Shown in pieces: positions 1-7,436 of a stretch of 64,000 nucleotides of DNA (positions are counted from its first letter, which is position 1; each line of letters starts with the position of its first letter). Source of the DNA: an uncultured Clostridia bacterium (lineage in GTDB: Bacteria; Bacillota; Clostridia; UBA1381; UMGS1253). The translations under genes and the position numbers were made by a program. The stretch lies in the NCBI GenBank assembly GCA_934457145.1, contig CAKSHP010000002.1, forward strand, positions 80,625 to 144,624, read 5' to 3'. The notes below the pieces were generated by a model. That model saw only the letters and a program-made list of their open reading frames with translations, searched no databases and was not told the DNA's origin.

Positions 1-1119
1 TGCCGCAGCACTGTGCTGTCCTGAAGCAATTAAAAGCTTGTTAAACGGAAGCTCTATTATTTCGCTTTGGTGAACACTTTTGTCCCGTCCGTCCAAAATT
101 CCGCCAAAGCTTCTGAAATCGCAATTGTTTCTGATTGGGTTCAGATGAATTTCCCGAAAACCAAGCCATGTCTCGGCATTATCGGGTGAAATTGAAAGAT
201 GTGCGCTGTCGCGGTTTGTGAATACATCTTCCCAATATCCTGAAGCCTCGTATTCATCAATTTCGGGCTGTTCGGATTTATGATCAAGCTCGGGAAGCGG
301 CTGAGTGTTGCACCAGCAAAAAGCAATACTGCCATCATTTAAACGTTTAAGCGTAGGCATTGTAAGTGTTGAGTGAAAAGTAGTTTTCTTAACCGGCGTC
401 CAGCTTGCACCAAAATCATACGAATAAGAAACATAGTGATAGTCGGTTGAGGTTCTGACGATTGCCATGAGTTTATCATCAAGTTCGCAAACTGTGGGTT
501 CGCATGAATAATTTTGCCACCGAAGTCCTTTGTGCGGATATTTAACTTCGTGTTTGGGTGCATGGTCTAATAACGAATGCGACCATGTTTCGCCGCAATC
601 GTCGGAGTAACATATAATCGGTGTTATAACGTTATTTTCGTCATAAAGCTGTCCTATGGCAAGTATTCTTTTGATTTTTTTTAGCATTAAAAGCGGTCTT
701 GTAACAGTAATTTTTTCATCTGATATTTTTTTGTAAATTATATTTTCGTCATCCGGAGAATGGGCTTCTTTTAAATATGTAGCACAAATACCGTTATGCT
801 CAGTAAAGCAAAATGACATATATTTTTGATTATACGGACAAAATACTGAAGAACCGAGAGCGTTTTCGTTATAAAACACTGTTTTCCAGCTTAAACCGCA
901 GTCTTTGGAAGAAAGATATACCAAATCGCCGTCTGCATGAATTTGTTTGCAGTTAATCATTGCGTAATAGCGTATTTCACCGTCGGGCATAACGGTAAAG
1001 CTATTTATTGCATCCTCGGGAAGAACGCCGGTTACTTTTGGTTCATAGATTTGTTTTAAAAGCTTTTTTTCATTCTCACTAAGCGCATTTACAACATTTT
1101 TTATCGTTTCGGTATTCAT
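1..1119 (-). CDS. Sialidase-like BNR/Asp-box protein, C-terminus cut by window edge
   Basis: The reading frame is open from an ATG at 1119 to the left edge (373 codons, no stop), so the C-terminus lies outside the window. Four Asp-box motifs of the form S-x-D-x-G-x-[ST]-W are visible: SKDCGLSW, SDDCGETW, SYDFGASW and a degenerate SPDNAETW. This is the blade signature of six-bladed beta-propeller sialidases and related BNR proteins, so a glycan-directed hydrolase (exo-alpha-sialidase type) is likely. There is no signal peptide (N-terminus MNTETIKNVV), which suggests a cytoplasmic enzyme acting on imported sugars. The start is preceded by AGCGG about 6 nt upstream. It lies 51 nt downstream of the C26 hydrolase gene on the same strand and may be cotranscribed. 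Substrate specificity cannot be read from the sequence. Confidence 0.75.
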   Translation of the reverse strand, partial: MNTETIKNVVNALSENEKKLLKQIYEPKVTGVLPEDAINSFTVMPDGEIRYYAMINCKQIHADGDLVYLSSKDCGLSWKTVFYNENALGSSVFCPYNQKYMSFCFTEHNGICATYLKEAHSPDDENIIYKKISDEKITVTRPLLMLKKIKRILAIGQLYDENNVITPIICYSDDCGETWSHSLLDHAPKHEVKYPHKGLRWQNYSCEPTVCELDDKLMAIVRTSTDYHYVSYSYDFGASWTPVKKTTFHSTLTMPTLKRLNDGSIAFCWCNTQPLPELDHKSEQPEIDEYEASGYWEDVFTNRDSAHLSISPDNAETWLGFREIHLNPIRNNCDFRSFGGILDGRDKSVHQSEIIELPFNKLLIASGQHSAAA

Positions 1120-1170
1120 AACAGACCGCTCCTTTTGTTTTTTACAGAATACCATAACGCCAAAACAATG

Positions 1171-1890
1171 TCAAGCGATATTTGCTGCGGCAGATCTGAC
1201 AAACGCTTCAAAAATTTTCTGAGCAAATTTATCCGTTTTATACATAAATTCCGGATGCCACTGCACAGCTAAAGCAAAACTCTTATTTTTTATATAAACT
1301 CCTTCTATAAGATTATCTTCGGAATACGCCGCTGCCGACAGATGCGGCGAAAGTGTTTTTATTGCCTGGTGGTGATAACTGTTAACTAAAAGATTTTCGG
1401 TTTGTAAGATATCAAAAAGCGGAGTGCCTTTTATAATTTTTACACTGTGCACAGGTTTGTCATAAGGCGGTTTTTGGCAGTGTGTAACGGGGGAAGGATG
1501 TTCGCTATTTAAATCCTGATACAATGTTCCGCCCAATACGGCATTAAAAAACTGAATGCCTCTGCAAATTCCAAGCACCGGTTTGTCCGTTTCCAAAACA
1601 GTTTTTAAAATTTGTTTTTCCATAACATCTCTTGAAATGCAGCACTCGCCGCACTGCTTCGCCGGTTTCTGGCCGTATATGCAAGGTGACACATCTTGTC
1701 CGCCGGTAAATAAAAATGCGTCAAACATTTTGCAAATTTCAGATATTTCGTCTGTATCTTCCGTAAGCGGCAGCATAACCGGTATACCGCCTGTGCGTTC
1801 AATACCTTTCATATACCCGGGCAGCATCCAGTATGAATTTTTAGCGCTGTCGTAAAGGGACATAAGAGCAATAAAGGGTTTTCTTTTCAT
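1171..1890 (-). CDS. Gamma-glutamyl-gamma-aminobutyrate hydrolase family (peptidase C26, PuuD-like)
   Basis: A class I glutamine-amidotransferase-fold hydrolase of 239 residues. The nucleophile elbow is GICRG (Cys nucleophile) and the catalytic His-Glu pair is in QWHPEF near the C-terminus. An FTGGQDVSP motif is typical of the PuuD/C26 family, which cleaves gamma-glutamyl amide bonds, for example in gamma-Glu-GABA or folate polyglutamate-like substrates. I place the start at 1890 (MKRKPF) because GGAGGTG lies 6 nt before it. An in-frame ATG 15 nt upstream overlaps that ribosome-binding site and is unlikely to be used. A good sigma-A promoter is 70-100 bp upstream, with a hairpin at the 5' end of the expected transcript. 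The next gene on this strand is the sialidase-like protein. The exact substrate is unknown. Confidence 0.85.
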   Translation of the reverse strand: MKRKPFIALMSLYDSAKNSYWMLPGYMKGIERTGGIPVMLPLTEDTDEISEICKMFDAFLFTGGQDVSPCIYGQKPAKQCGECCISRDVMEKQILKTVLETDKPVLGICRGIQFFNAVLGGTLYQDLNSEHPSPVTHCQKPPYDKPVHSVKIIKGTPLFDILQTENLLVNSYHHQAIKTLSPHLSAAAYSEDNLIEGVYIKNKSFALAVQWHPEFMYKTDKFAQKIFEAFVRSAAANIA

Positions 1891-1912
1891 AACAAGCACC
1901 TCCAATAGGTAA

Positions 1913-1955
1913 AAACAGGCAAAGATGCTAAAAAAATAAGCACCTTTGCCTGTTT
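1913..1955 (-). terminator. 5'-leader hairpin with U-tract (attenuator or 5' stabiliser)
   Basis: On the minus strand a 12-bp perfect stem (AAACAGGCAAAG with CTTTGCCTGTTT, plus a further imperfect GTGC/GCAT) is followed by TTTTTACC. It looks like an intrinsic terminator but sits between the promoter and the ribosome-binding site of the C26 hydrolase gene. No minus-strand gene lies upstream that it could terminate. The predicted transcription start coincides with the outer end of the stem. Confidence 0.6.
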
Positions 1956-1961
1956 AAACGA

Positions 1962-1990
1962 ATTTTATCATAAATAAATTTAATTTGCAA
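1962..1990 (-). promoter_or_regulatory. Sigma-A promoter for the C26 hydrolase gene
   Basis: Minus-strand -35 TTGCAA (1990-1985), 17-nt spacer, -10 TAAAAT (1967-1962). Confidence 0.6.
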
Positions 1991-2070
1991 CTATAAGTTT
2001 AAAAAAAGCAAAAAATATAATAATAAGTGTTATGTAATAATAAAAAACGTTTTAAAACACCGTTTTTACT

Positions 2071-2111
2071 GCAAATTAAAGCAAATTACCGCAAATCTAT
2101 TGACAATTTGC
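2071..2111 (+). repeat. Three 10-bp phased GCAAAT repeats plus one inverted copy at the femAB promoter
   Basis: GCAAATT starts at 2071 and 2081 and GCAAATC starts at 2091, exactly one helical turn apart, ending next to the -35 box. An inverted copy, AATTTGC, lies at 2105-2111 inside the promoter spacer. The arrangement suggests an operator for a dimeric or oligomeric regulator. The regulator is unknown. Confidence 0.6.
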
Positions 2112-2128
2112 AAGGATTGATATAAAAT
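2100..2128 (+). promoter_or_regulatory. Sigma-A promoter for femAB-racemase pair
   Basis: -35 TTGACA (2100-2105), 17-nt spacer, -10 TAAAAT (2123-2128). The predicted transcription start is about 2135, which makes the ATG at 2137 an unlikely translation start. Confidence 0.7.
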
Positions 2129-2178
2129 ATATCAGTATGGGAAAATATAAACATTTACAGAAAGGCTATGTGATTTTT

Positions 2179-3267
2179 ATGCAGCTTCTTACTGATGACA
2201 AGATAAAAGAATATGAACAGTTTTTACAATCAAACCCCAAAGGACATTTTGCGCAAACTCTTCAATGGGCACACCTTAAAGATATGTGGCATAACGAGGT
2301 TGTTTTAAGTCTTGATAAAAACGGCAAAATAAAAGGCTCAATGTTGCTTCTTATAAGAAAAATTCCGTTTTTTAATTCCACTATCATGTATTCGCCGAGA
2401 GGTCCGGTTTGCGATATATATGACAAAGATACCATAAAAGAGCTTATTGACGGAGCAAAGGAGCTTGCAAAAAAACATAAAAGCTATGTTCTGAAAATTG
2501 ATCCCGATGTTCCGATGACTGATGAAAAGTTTAAATCAATTATGAAAGAATGCGGTTTTAAAAGCAAGTCTTCCAAAAACTTTGAGGGCATACAGCCGAA
2601 TTTTGTTTTCAGAAAAAATATAGCCGGCATGAGCGAACAGGAAGTTTTTGATTCTTTCCACAGCAAACACAGATATAACGTCCGCCTTTCTATAAAAAAG
2701 GGCTGCAGTGTTAAAATAGGTAAGAGAGAAGATTTAAAAGCTTTTGTAGATATTATGATGGAGACCGGCGTGCGCGACGGTTTCGTGCCGAGATCGCTGG
2801 AGTATTTTGAAAAAATGTATGACGAGCTTGGCGATATGATGAGGTTGTATCTTGTTTATTATGATAACAAAGTTATTTCGGGAGCAATTTCGATTTTGTA
2901 CGGAAATAAGGTTTGGTATTTGTATGGTGCAAGTTCAAACGAATTCAGAAATGTTATGCCGAATTATTTGATGCAGTGGGAAATGATAAAATGGGCAATA
3001 GAGGAAAAATGCGATATATATGATTTCAGAGGCGTTTCCGGTGATTTGGATGAAAGCAACCCGATGTATGGTTTGTATCGCTTTAAAAAAGGTTTTAACG
3101 GAGATTTGGTTGAGTTTGTCGGTGCGCTGGATTATGTTTTTAAACCGTTTATGTATTTTATTGTTGAAAAGGGTGAAAAAACATACAGAGAGCTTAGAAG
3201 AAGGCTGTTTTTGAAAAAGAATAAACACGGAGGAAAGCATGAAAGTTCTGGTAGTGGAGAAAAATAA
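2179..3267 (+). CDS. FemAB-family peptidoglycan bridge aminoacyltransferase (FemX-like)
   Basis: A 362-residue protein of the FemA/FemB/FemX family, which transfers amino acids from aminoacyl-tRNA to the lipid II stem peptide to build the interpeptide bridge. Recognisable stretches are GHFAQTLQWAHLK near the N-terminus, the MYSPRGPV segment, FHSKHRYNVRLS in the centre, and YDFRGVSG followed by LYRFKKGFNG near the end, as in GNAT-fold Fem proteins. I choose ATG 2179 because the upstream ATG 2137 is at the predicted transcription start, and AGAAAGG lies 13 nt before 2179. The next gene, an alanine-racemase-like protein, starts 29 nt inside this gene's 3' end, so the two are translationally coupled and probably act together. 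Which amino acid is transferred is not visible in the sequence. Confidence 0.88.
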   Translation: MQLLTDDKIKEYEQFLQSNPKGHFAQTLQWAHLKDMWHNEVVLSLDKNGKIKGSMLLLIRKIPFFNSTIMYSPRGPVCDIYDKDTIKELIDGAKELAKKHKSYVLKIDPDVPMTDEKFKSIMKECGFKSKSSKNFEGIQPNFVFRKNIAGMSEQEVFDSFHSKHRYNVRLSIKKGCSVKIGKREDLKAFVDIMMETGVRDGFVPRSLEYFEKMYDELGDMMRLYLVYYDNKVISGAISILYGNKVWYLYGASSNEFRNVMPNYLMQWEMIKWAIEEKCDIYDFRGVSGDLDESNPMYGLYRFKKGFNGDLVEFVGALDYVFKPFMYFIVEKGEKTYRELRRRLFLKKNKHGGKHESSGSGEK

Positions 3268-4339
3268 ACTGACAGGAAATATAGAAAAAATAAAAAAACG
3301 CGCTCAAAAATCAAATACAGAGGTTATTGCAATGATTAAAGGCAACGGGTATGGACTCGGGCTTTGCGAATTTGCACAGTGTCTTTGCGATAACGGTATT
3401 AAAATTTTAGCTGTCAGCACATTGCAGGAAGCTTTGAAATTAGCCGAATGTAAGCTTTCAGCACAGATAATGCTTCTTTCACCGTTATACAGTGTGGAAG
3501 ATGCGAGGCTTGCCGCCGATAATGATATTATTATGACGATTTCATCGCCGGAGTCCGCTATGGCGGTCGATGTGGTATCAAAAGAAAAAAATAAAACTTT
3601 AAAAATTCAGCTTGCTATAGACACAGGTTTCGGACGTTTCGGGTTTTTATATAATAATATATCTGAAGCTGCAACGACTGTTTTAAGTCTTGAAAAGTGC
3701 GAAATTGTTGGGTGTTTTTCTCATTTTTCCGATGCGTTTTCGGATAAAAAGGAACACACACAGATGCAGTTTGACCGTTTTTGCGCTGCGATTAAAGATT
3801 TAAATGCAAGAGGAATTGACATAAAAATGAGGCACATTTGTAATTCGAGCGCATTTTTAAAATACGATAATATGCATCTTGATGCCGTTCGCATAGGTTC
3901 TGCGTTTTTGGGCAGAGTTCTTGTTGAAAACAAGCTTAACTTATCTAAAATAGCTTATCTTGAAAGCGAAATATGCGAAATAAAAACTCTTCCTTCGGGA
4001 TATAACATAGGCTATGCAAACACTTATAAAACAAAGAAAGAAACGAAAATTGCCGTGATACCGGTGGGGTATATGGATGGATTCGGAGTGGTAAAAAAAG
4101 ATGATACTTACCGTTTTTTTGACTGCTTAAGATATATTTATCATAATGTTTGTTCAATCTTTAAAGATATGAAAACATATGTGAAAATAAAAAACGAAAA
4201 GTGTCCCGTGCTCGGAAGAATAAGTATGTTTAATATAGTTGCCGATGTCAGCGGAAAAGAGGTTTTTTGCGGCGATAAAGTTGTTTTGGAATGCAATCCG
4301 ATTTTAATAAACAGCTCTGTTTTGCGGGAATACAGATAA
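3239..4339 (+). CDS. Alanine-racemase-like fold-III PLP enzyme, divergent paralogue
   Basis: A 366-residue homologue of Alr, with PLP lysine K34 in MIKGNGYG and the second catalytic residue Tyr kept in GYANTYKT. Compared with the canonical Alr at 8956-10101, the C-M-D motif (GRICMDQ) is changed to S-M-F (GRISMFN). The position of the carbamylated lysine before IDTG is Ala (LAIDTG rather than IKIDSG), while the following Arg is kept (FGRFGF). It is therefore probably a PLP-dependent amino-acid racemase with altered substrate specificity, not the housekeeping Alr. GGAGGAAAGC precedes the ATG, and the start lies inside the 3' end of the FemAB gene. This suggests it supplies or processes an amino acid for the peptidoglycan bridge, but that role is inference. 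Confidence 0.8.
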   Translation: MKVLVVEKNKLTGNIEKIKKRAQKSNTEVIAMIKGNGYGLGLCEFAQCLCDNGIKILAVSTLQEALKLAECKLSAQIMLLSPLYSVEDARLAADNDIIMTISSPESAMAVDVVSKEKNKTLKIQLAIDTGFGRFGFLYNNISEAATTVLSLEKCEIVGCFSHFSDAFSDKKEHTQMQFDRFCAAIKDLNARGIDIKMRHICNSSAFLKYDNMHLDAVRIGSAFLGRVLVENKLNLSKIAYLESEICEIKTLPSGYNIGYANTYKTKKETKIAVIPVGYMDGFGVVKKDDTYRFFDCLRYIYHNVCSIFKDMKTYVKIKNEKCPVLGRISMFNIVADVSGKEVFCGDKVVLECNPILINSSVLREYR

Positions 4340-4357
4340 TAAAGTTTTGCCGCTGCG

Positions 4358-4388
4358 CGCATTATACGCCCGTAGGTAATGCGTTTTA
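4358..4388 (+). terminator. Possible weak terminator after the racemase-like gene
   Basis: CGCATTA / TAATGCG stem with an inner TACG/CGTA helix, followed by TTTTAAG. It is short and the U-tract is weak, so partial read-through into prfA is plausible. Confidence 0.4.
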
Positions 4389-4432
4389 AGAATTTAAAAT
4401 CAATTTTATAGAAAGGCTATGGAAATTATACT

Positions 4433-5503
4433 ATGTTTGAAAAGTTAGCTTTTATAGAAGAAAAATACGAAGAATTAAGCAAAAAAATTGCCGATCCGAA
4501 TGTTATAAGCGATAACGAAACATGGCGCAAGCTTTGCAAAGAGCAATCCGATATAACTCCGATTGTTGAAAAATACCGTGAATATAAAAATGCAAAGCAA
4601 ACTATTGACGATGCAAAAGAGATGCTTAAAGACACTTCCGATAAAGAATTTGAACAGATGCTTTATTCGGAAATAGAAGAAAACGAAAAAAATATTGAGC
4701 GGTTTTCCGATGAACTGAAGATTTTGCTTTTGCCTAAGGATCCGAATGACGAAAAGAACGTAATTATAGAAATAAGAGGCGGAGCAGGCGGAGAAGAAGC
4801 TGCTTTGTTTGCCGGCGATTTATTTCGTATGTATTCTATGTATGCTGAAACAAAGCGGTGGAAAACAGAAATTTTAAGCTCAAATCCTACAGACATCGGC
4901 GGATATAAAGAAATTTCCTTTATGATTTCGGGACAGGGAGCATACAGCAGACTAAAGTTTGAAAGCGGTGTACACAGAGTTCAAAGAGTTCCCGCAACGG
5001 AATCATCGGGAAGAATACACACATCTACGGTAACTGTTGCAGTTTTGCCCGAAGTTATGGATGTTGAAGTTGAAATTAATCAAAATGATCTGAGAATTGA
5101 TGTTTTCCGTGCAGGTGGCCCGGGCGGTCAGTGCGTAAACACAACTGACTCGGCAGTTCGTATAACGCATTTGCCTACAGGTTTGGTTGTTTCGTGTCAG
5201 GACGAAAAGAGCCAGCATAAAAACAAAGATAAAGCAATGAAAATTTTGCGCTCAAGACTCTATGACCTGATGAGTGCAAAACAAAACGAGCAAATTGCTC
5301 AGGACAGAAAAAGCCAGGTTGGTACAGGCGACAGAAGCGAACGCATACGCACATATAACTTTCCTCAGGGACGTGTTACGGATCATAGAATATCGCTTAC
5401 TTTACACAGGCTTGATGCTGTGCTTGACGGCGATTTAGACGAAATTATAGACGCTCTTATAACTGCCGATCAAAGCGAAAAACTAAAAGCAAGCGAAAGT
5501 TAA
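4433..5503 (+). CDS. prfA: Peptide chain release factor 1
   Basis: The 356-residue length is typical of RF1. The catalytic GGQ motif is in GPGGQCVNTTDSAV, where the Gln is methylated by PrmC, and the stop-codon-reading tripeptide region includes VPATESSGR with the RF1-type P-A-T. RF1 terminates translation at UAA and UAG in the ribosomal A site. The N-terminal alpha-helical domain starts MFEKLAFIEEKYEEL. AGAAAGG lies 16 nt upstream of the start. The usual partner gene prmC is not adjacent but about 8.5 kb downstream (14047-14886), so the common prmC-prfA pair is broken here. Confidence 0.97.
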   Translation: MFEKLAFIEEKYEELSKKIADPNVISDNETWRKLCKEQSDITPIVEKYREYKNAKQTIDDAKEMLKDTSDKEFEQMLYSEIEENEKNIERFSDELKILLLPKDPNDEKNVIIEIRGGAGGEEAALFAGDLFRMYSMYAETKRWKTEILSSNPTDIGGYKEISFMISGQGAYSRLKFESGVHRVQRVPATESSGRIHTSTVTVAVLPEVMDVEVEINQNDLRIDVFRAGGPGGQCVNTTDSAVRITHLPTGLVVSCQDEKSQHKNKDKAMKILRSRLYDLMSAKQNEQIAQDRKSQVGTGDRSERIRTYNFPQGRVTDHRISLTLHRLDAVLDGDLDEIIDALITADQSEKLKASES

Positions 5504-5522
5504 AATATTTTGTTTAAAAAGC

Positions 5523-5551
5523 TTGACTTTTGTTATAATTAATAATATAAT
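5523..5551 (+). promoter_or_regulatory. Sigma-A promoter of the thiT transcript
   Basis: -35 TTGACT (5523-5528), 17-nt spacer, perfect -10 TATAAT (5546-5551), followed directly by the TPP riboswitch. Confidence 0.75.
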
Positions 5552-5575
5552 ATAGTTGTTGTACAACAAGTTAAT

Positions 5576-5664
5576 AAACAGGGGAGCTTGTAAACAGGCT
5601 GAGAGGGAAATATGATTTCCGACCCGAAAAACCTGATTTGGATAATGCCAACGTAGGGAAAATG
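5576..5664 (+). promoter_or_regulatory. TPP (THI-element) riboswitch
   Basis: It contains the conserved GGGGAGC, GGCTGAGAGGG, GACCC, ACCTGATTTGGATAATGCC and AACGTAGGGAA segments in the right order. It senses thiamine pyrophosphate and, through the following terminator, switches off thiT when thiamine is plentiful. Confidence 0.96.
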
Positions 5665-5674
5665 TGCTAAATGT

Positions 5675-5716
5675 GCTGTGTCCTTTATTTCATTTCAGGA
5701 CGCAGCTTTTTATTTT
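5675..5716 (+). terminator. Riboswitch-controlled terminator before thiT
   Basis: GCTGTGTCCT pairs with AGGACGCAGC (one G-U), followed by a T-rich run TTTTTATTTT. It lies between the TPP aptamer and thiT, giving transcriptional OFF control. Confidence 0.85.
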
Positions 5717-5770
5717 CAAAATGAAACCTGATTGGTGTTAGAAAAATTAAAAACCAAGGAGGATATTTTT

Positions 5771-6334
5771 ATGAGTAACACAAAAAAAATTACCGTATGT
5801 GCAATGATGATTGCGCTCGCTACCGTACTTGCATGGGTTTCAAATGCATTACCGTTTAAGTGGCTTCAGGGCGGTTCAATCACTCTTGCAAGCATGGTTC
5901 CGATTATAGTGGCATCAATAATAACCGGACCGAAATGGGGACTTTTGAGCGGTTTGGTTTATTCAATTTTGCAAATTCTTTTGGGCGGAGGAGTGATGAC
6001 GCCGCCGGTACAGGATTTTATAAGCTATCTTTTAGTTGTAATGCTTGATTATGTTATAGCTTTCGGCGTTTTGGGACTTGCAGGACTTTTTTACAATATG
6101 ATGGGTAAAAAGAATTATGCCATGCCGGTTAGCGCACTGATAGTAACATTTTTAAGATTTGTTTGCCACTTTTTAAGCGGTATTATCATTTGGGGCGTTT
6201 ATGCACAGGAAGGCCAGTCTGTTATGGTATATTCTTTAGTTTATAACGGCGGATATATGGTTCCGGAAATAATTATAACAACAGTTGTTGTTGCGCTTTT
6301 GATACCTGTTATCAATAAACTTAAGGCTAACTAA
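5771..6334 (+). CDS. thiT: Thiamine ECF transporter substrate-binding subunit
   Basis: A 187-residue membrane protein with about six hydrophobic helices, matching ThiT. It is the S component that binds thiamine and docks onto a shared energy-coupling module (EcfA/A'/T, not encoded here). Typical features are the hydrophobic N-terminal helix with A-x-x-x-A spacing, GPKWGLLSG after the second helix, and the C-terminal NGGYMVPEIII segment. AAGGAGG lies 8 nt before ATG 5771, while a longer frame from 5732 has no good ribosome-binding site and begins within the leader. The TPP riboswitch upstream fixes the substrate as thiamine with good confidence. A terminator follows directly, so it is a one-gene transcript. 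Confidence 0.95.
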   Translation: MSNTKKITVCAMMIALATVLAWVSNALPFKWLQGGSITLASMVPIIVASIITGPKWGLLSGLVYSILQILLGGGVMTPPVQDFISYLLVVMLDYVIAFGVLGLAGLFYNMMGKKNYAMPVSALIVTFLRFVCHFLSGIIIWGVYAQEGQSVMVYSLVYNGGYMVPEIIITTVVVALLIPVINKLKAN

Positions 6335-6355
6335 TTTTTTACATAAAAAATCTTT

Positions 6356-6386
6356 TGCGTCCTTAAATTTTTAAGGGCGCATTTTT
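6356..6386 (+). terminator. Intrinsic terminator after thiT
   Basis: TGCGTCCTTAAA pairs with TTTAAGGGCGCA, followed by TTTTT. Confidence 0.8.
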
Positions 6387-6420
6387 ATGACAAAAAAGAG
6401 GATAAATTAGTTAAATTAAC

Positions 6421-6449
6421 TTGTAAAAATTCTTTTAGTGTGATAAAAT
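6421..6449 (+). promoter_or_regulatory. Sigma-A promoter of the acpS-alr cluster
   Basis: -35 TTGTAA (6421-6426), 17-nt spacer, -10 TAAAAT (6444-6449), about 31 bp before the first start codon. Confidence 0.6.
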
Positions 6450-6480
6450 GTTTGTGTATTAAATATAAAGGATTGATATA

Positions 6481-7023
6481 ATGGATATTTTTTGCGAACA
6501 CATGGTGAAAAAAAAGAAAGATTTAAAAGATATATTAATTATTTCTCTTTGGATTTTTTTAGGTATTTGTTTAACTGCTATCTTGGGAGCGGTCGCGATA
6601 ATTTTTGCTTCTTCAATAGTTTTTTCAATATATGTTGCACTCGAAATTGTTGTGTGGTATGTTGTGTATATTTTAGTAACAAGGCGCAATATAGAATATG
6701 AGCTTGCGCTGACAAACGGTGACCTTGAAGCAGATGCAATATACTCAAAAAAGCGCAGAGTTCATCTGCTTTCAGCAAGGGTTAAAGATTTTGAAATATG
6801 CGCTCCGATATCGGATGCACGTTTTAAAAATCAATTTACAAACCTTAACGGAATAAAAAAAATATACAGCGCACACAGTAACACCTCTGACAGCGGCATA
6901 TATTTTGCGGATTTTTATTATAATGCTCAAAAAGTGCGTTTGATTTTTGAACCGTCAAAAGAAATGATAAAAAAAATGAAACTGTATAACGAAAGAAATA
7001 TTCACCTAGAAGAAGGATTGTGA
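6481..7023 (+). CDS. Conserved two-TM protein, possibly DUF6106 family
   Basis: A 180-residue protein with a short charged N-terminus (MDIFCEHMVKKKK), two closely spaced hydrophobic helices at about residues 20-62, and a soluble C-terminal half of about 115 residues rich in beta-prone sequence. The MD-x-F-x-E-x-x-V-basic start recalls the Clostridia family I know as DUF6106, but I cannot verify this. AAGGATTGATATA lies upstream of the ATG. Its stop is 6 nt before the acpS start, and it heads the acpS-nnr-alr cluster. No function is known; the location suggests an envelope-associated housekeeping role. Confidence 0.75.
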   Translation: MDIFCEHMVKKKKDLKDILIISLWIFLGICLTAILGAVAIIFASSIVFSIYVALEIVVWYVVYILVTRRNIEYELALTNGDLEADAIYSKKRRVHLLSARVKDFEICAPISDARFKNQFTNLNGIKKIYSAHSNTSDSGIYFADFYYNAQKVRLIFEPSKEMIKKMKLYNERNIHLEEGL

Positions 7024-7028
7024 AAAGA

Positions 7029-7406
7029 ATGATAATAGGCATTGGCATTGACCTGATTGAGCACGAAAGGATAAAAAATCTTTCAAACGCCGAAAGGTTT
7101 ATAAAAAAACATTTTACACCGGAGGAACAAAATCTTTTTAAAACGAGAACAAACCGTGCTTATTATAAAACGGTTGCAAACTGTTTTGCCGCTAAAGAGG
7201 CATTTTCAAAGGCTTTGGGAACAGGTGTGACGGGTTTTAATTTAAATGATATTGAAGTTTTGAGGAACGAAAGAGGAAAGCCGTATATAAATTTATATAA
7301 TGAGGCAAAGAGCATTTTCGAAAGAAACGGCGGCAAAAACATTTTTGTTTCAATAACGGATACGGATGTTTATTCATCTGCCGCGGTGGTTATAGAAGGA
7401 ATCTGA
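7029..7406 (+). CDS. acpS: Holo-[acyl-carrier-protein] synthase
   Basis: A 125-residue AcpS, the enzyme that attaches 4'-phosphopantetheine from CoA to a serine of apo-ACP. Motif 1 is GIGIDLIEHERI with the Mg-binding Asp, and motif 2 is AAKEAFSKALGTG with the Glu and Lys of the active site. I choose ATG 7029 (MIIGIGIDL) because family members start there and AGAAGGA lies 11 nt upstream. A GTG at 7020 is only 2 nt from that site. The order acpS-nnr-alr-mazEF resembles the Bacillus acpS-alr-ndoAI-ndoA neighbourhood. Confidence 0.95.
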   Translation: MIIGIGIDLIEHERIKNLSNAERFIKKHFTPEEQNLFKTRTNRAYYKTVANCFAAKEAFSKALGTGVTGFNLNDIEVLRNERGKPYINLYNEAKSIFERNGGKNIFVSITDTDVYSSAAVVIEGI

Positions 7407-7436
7407 AACAATACAAAATAACAGGGAAGTGATACA

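Noticed and set aside
141..563. Minus-strand ORFs of 65 and 74 codons inside the sialidase-like gene
   Set aside because: They are in another frame of the open sialidase-like coding sequence, which carries four Asp boxes.
2071..2111. CRISPR-like short direct repeats
   Set aside because: Three 10-bp-period units without spacers are a promoter operator pattern, not a CRISPR array.
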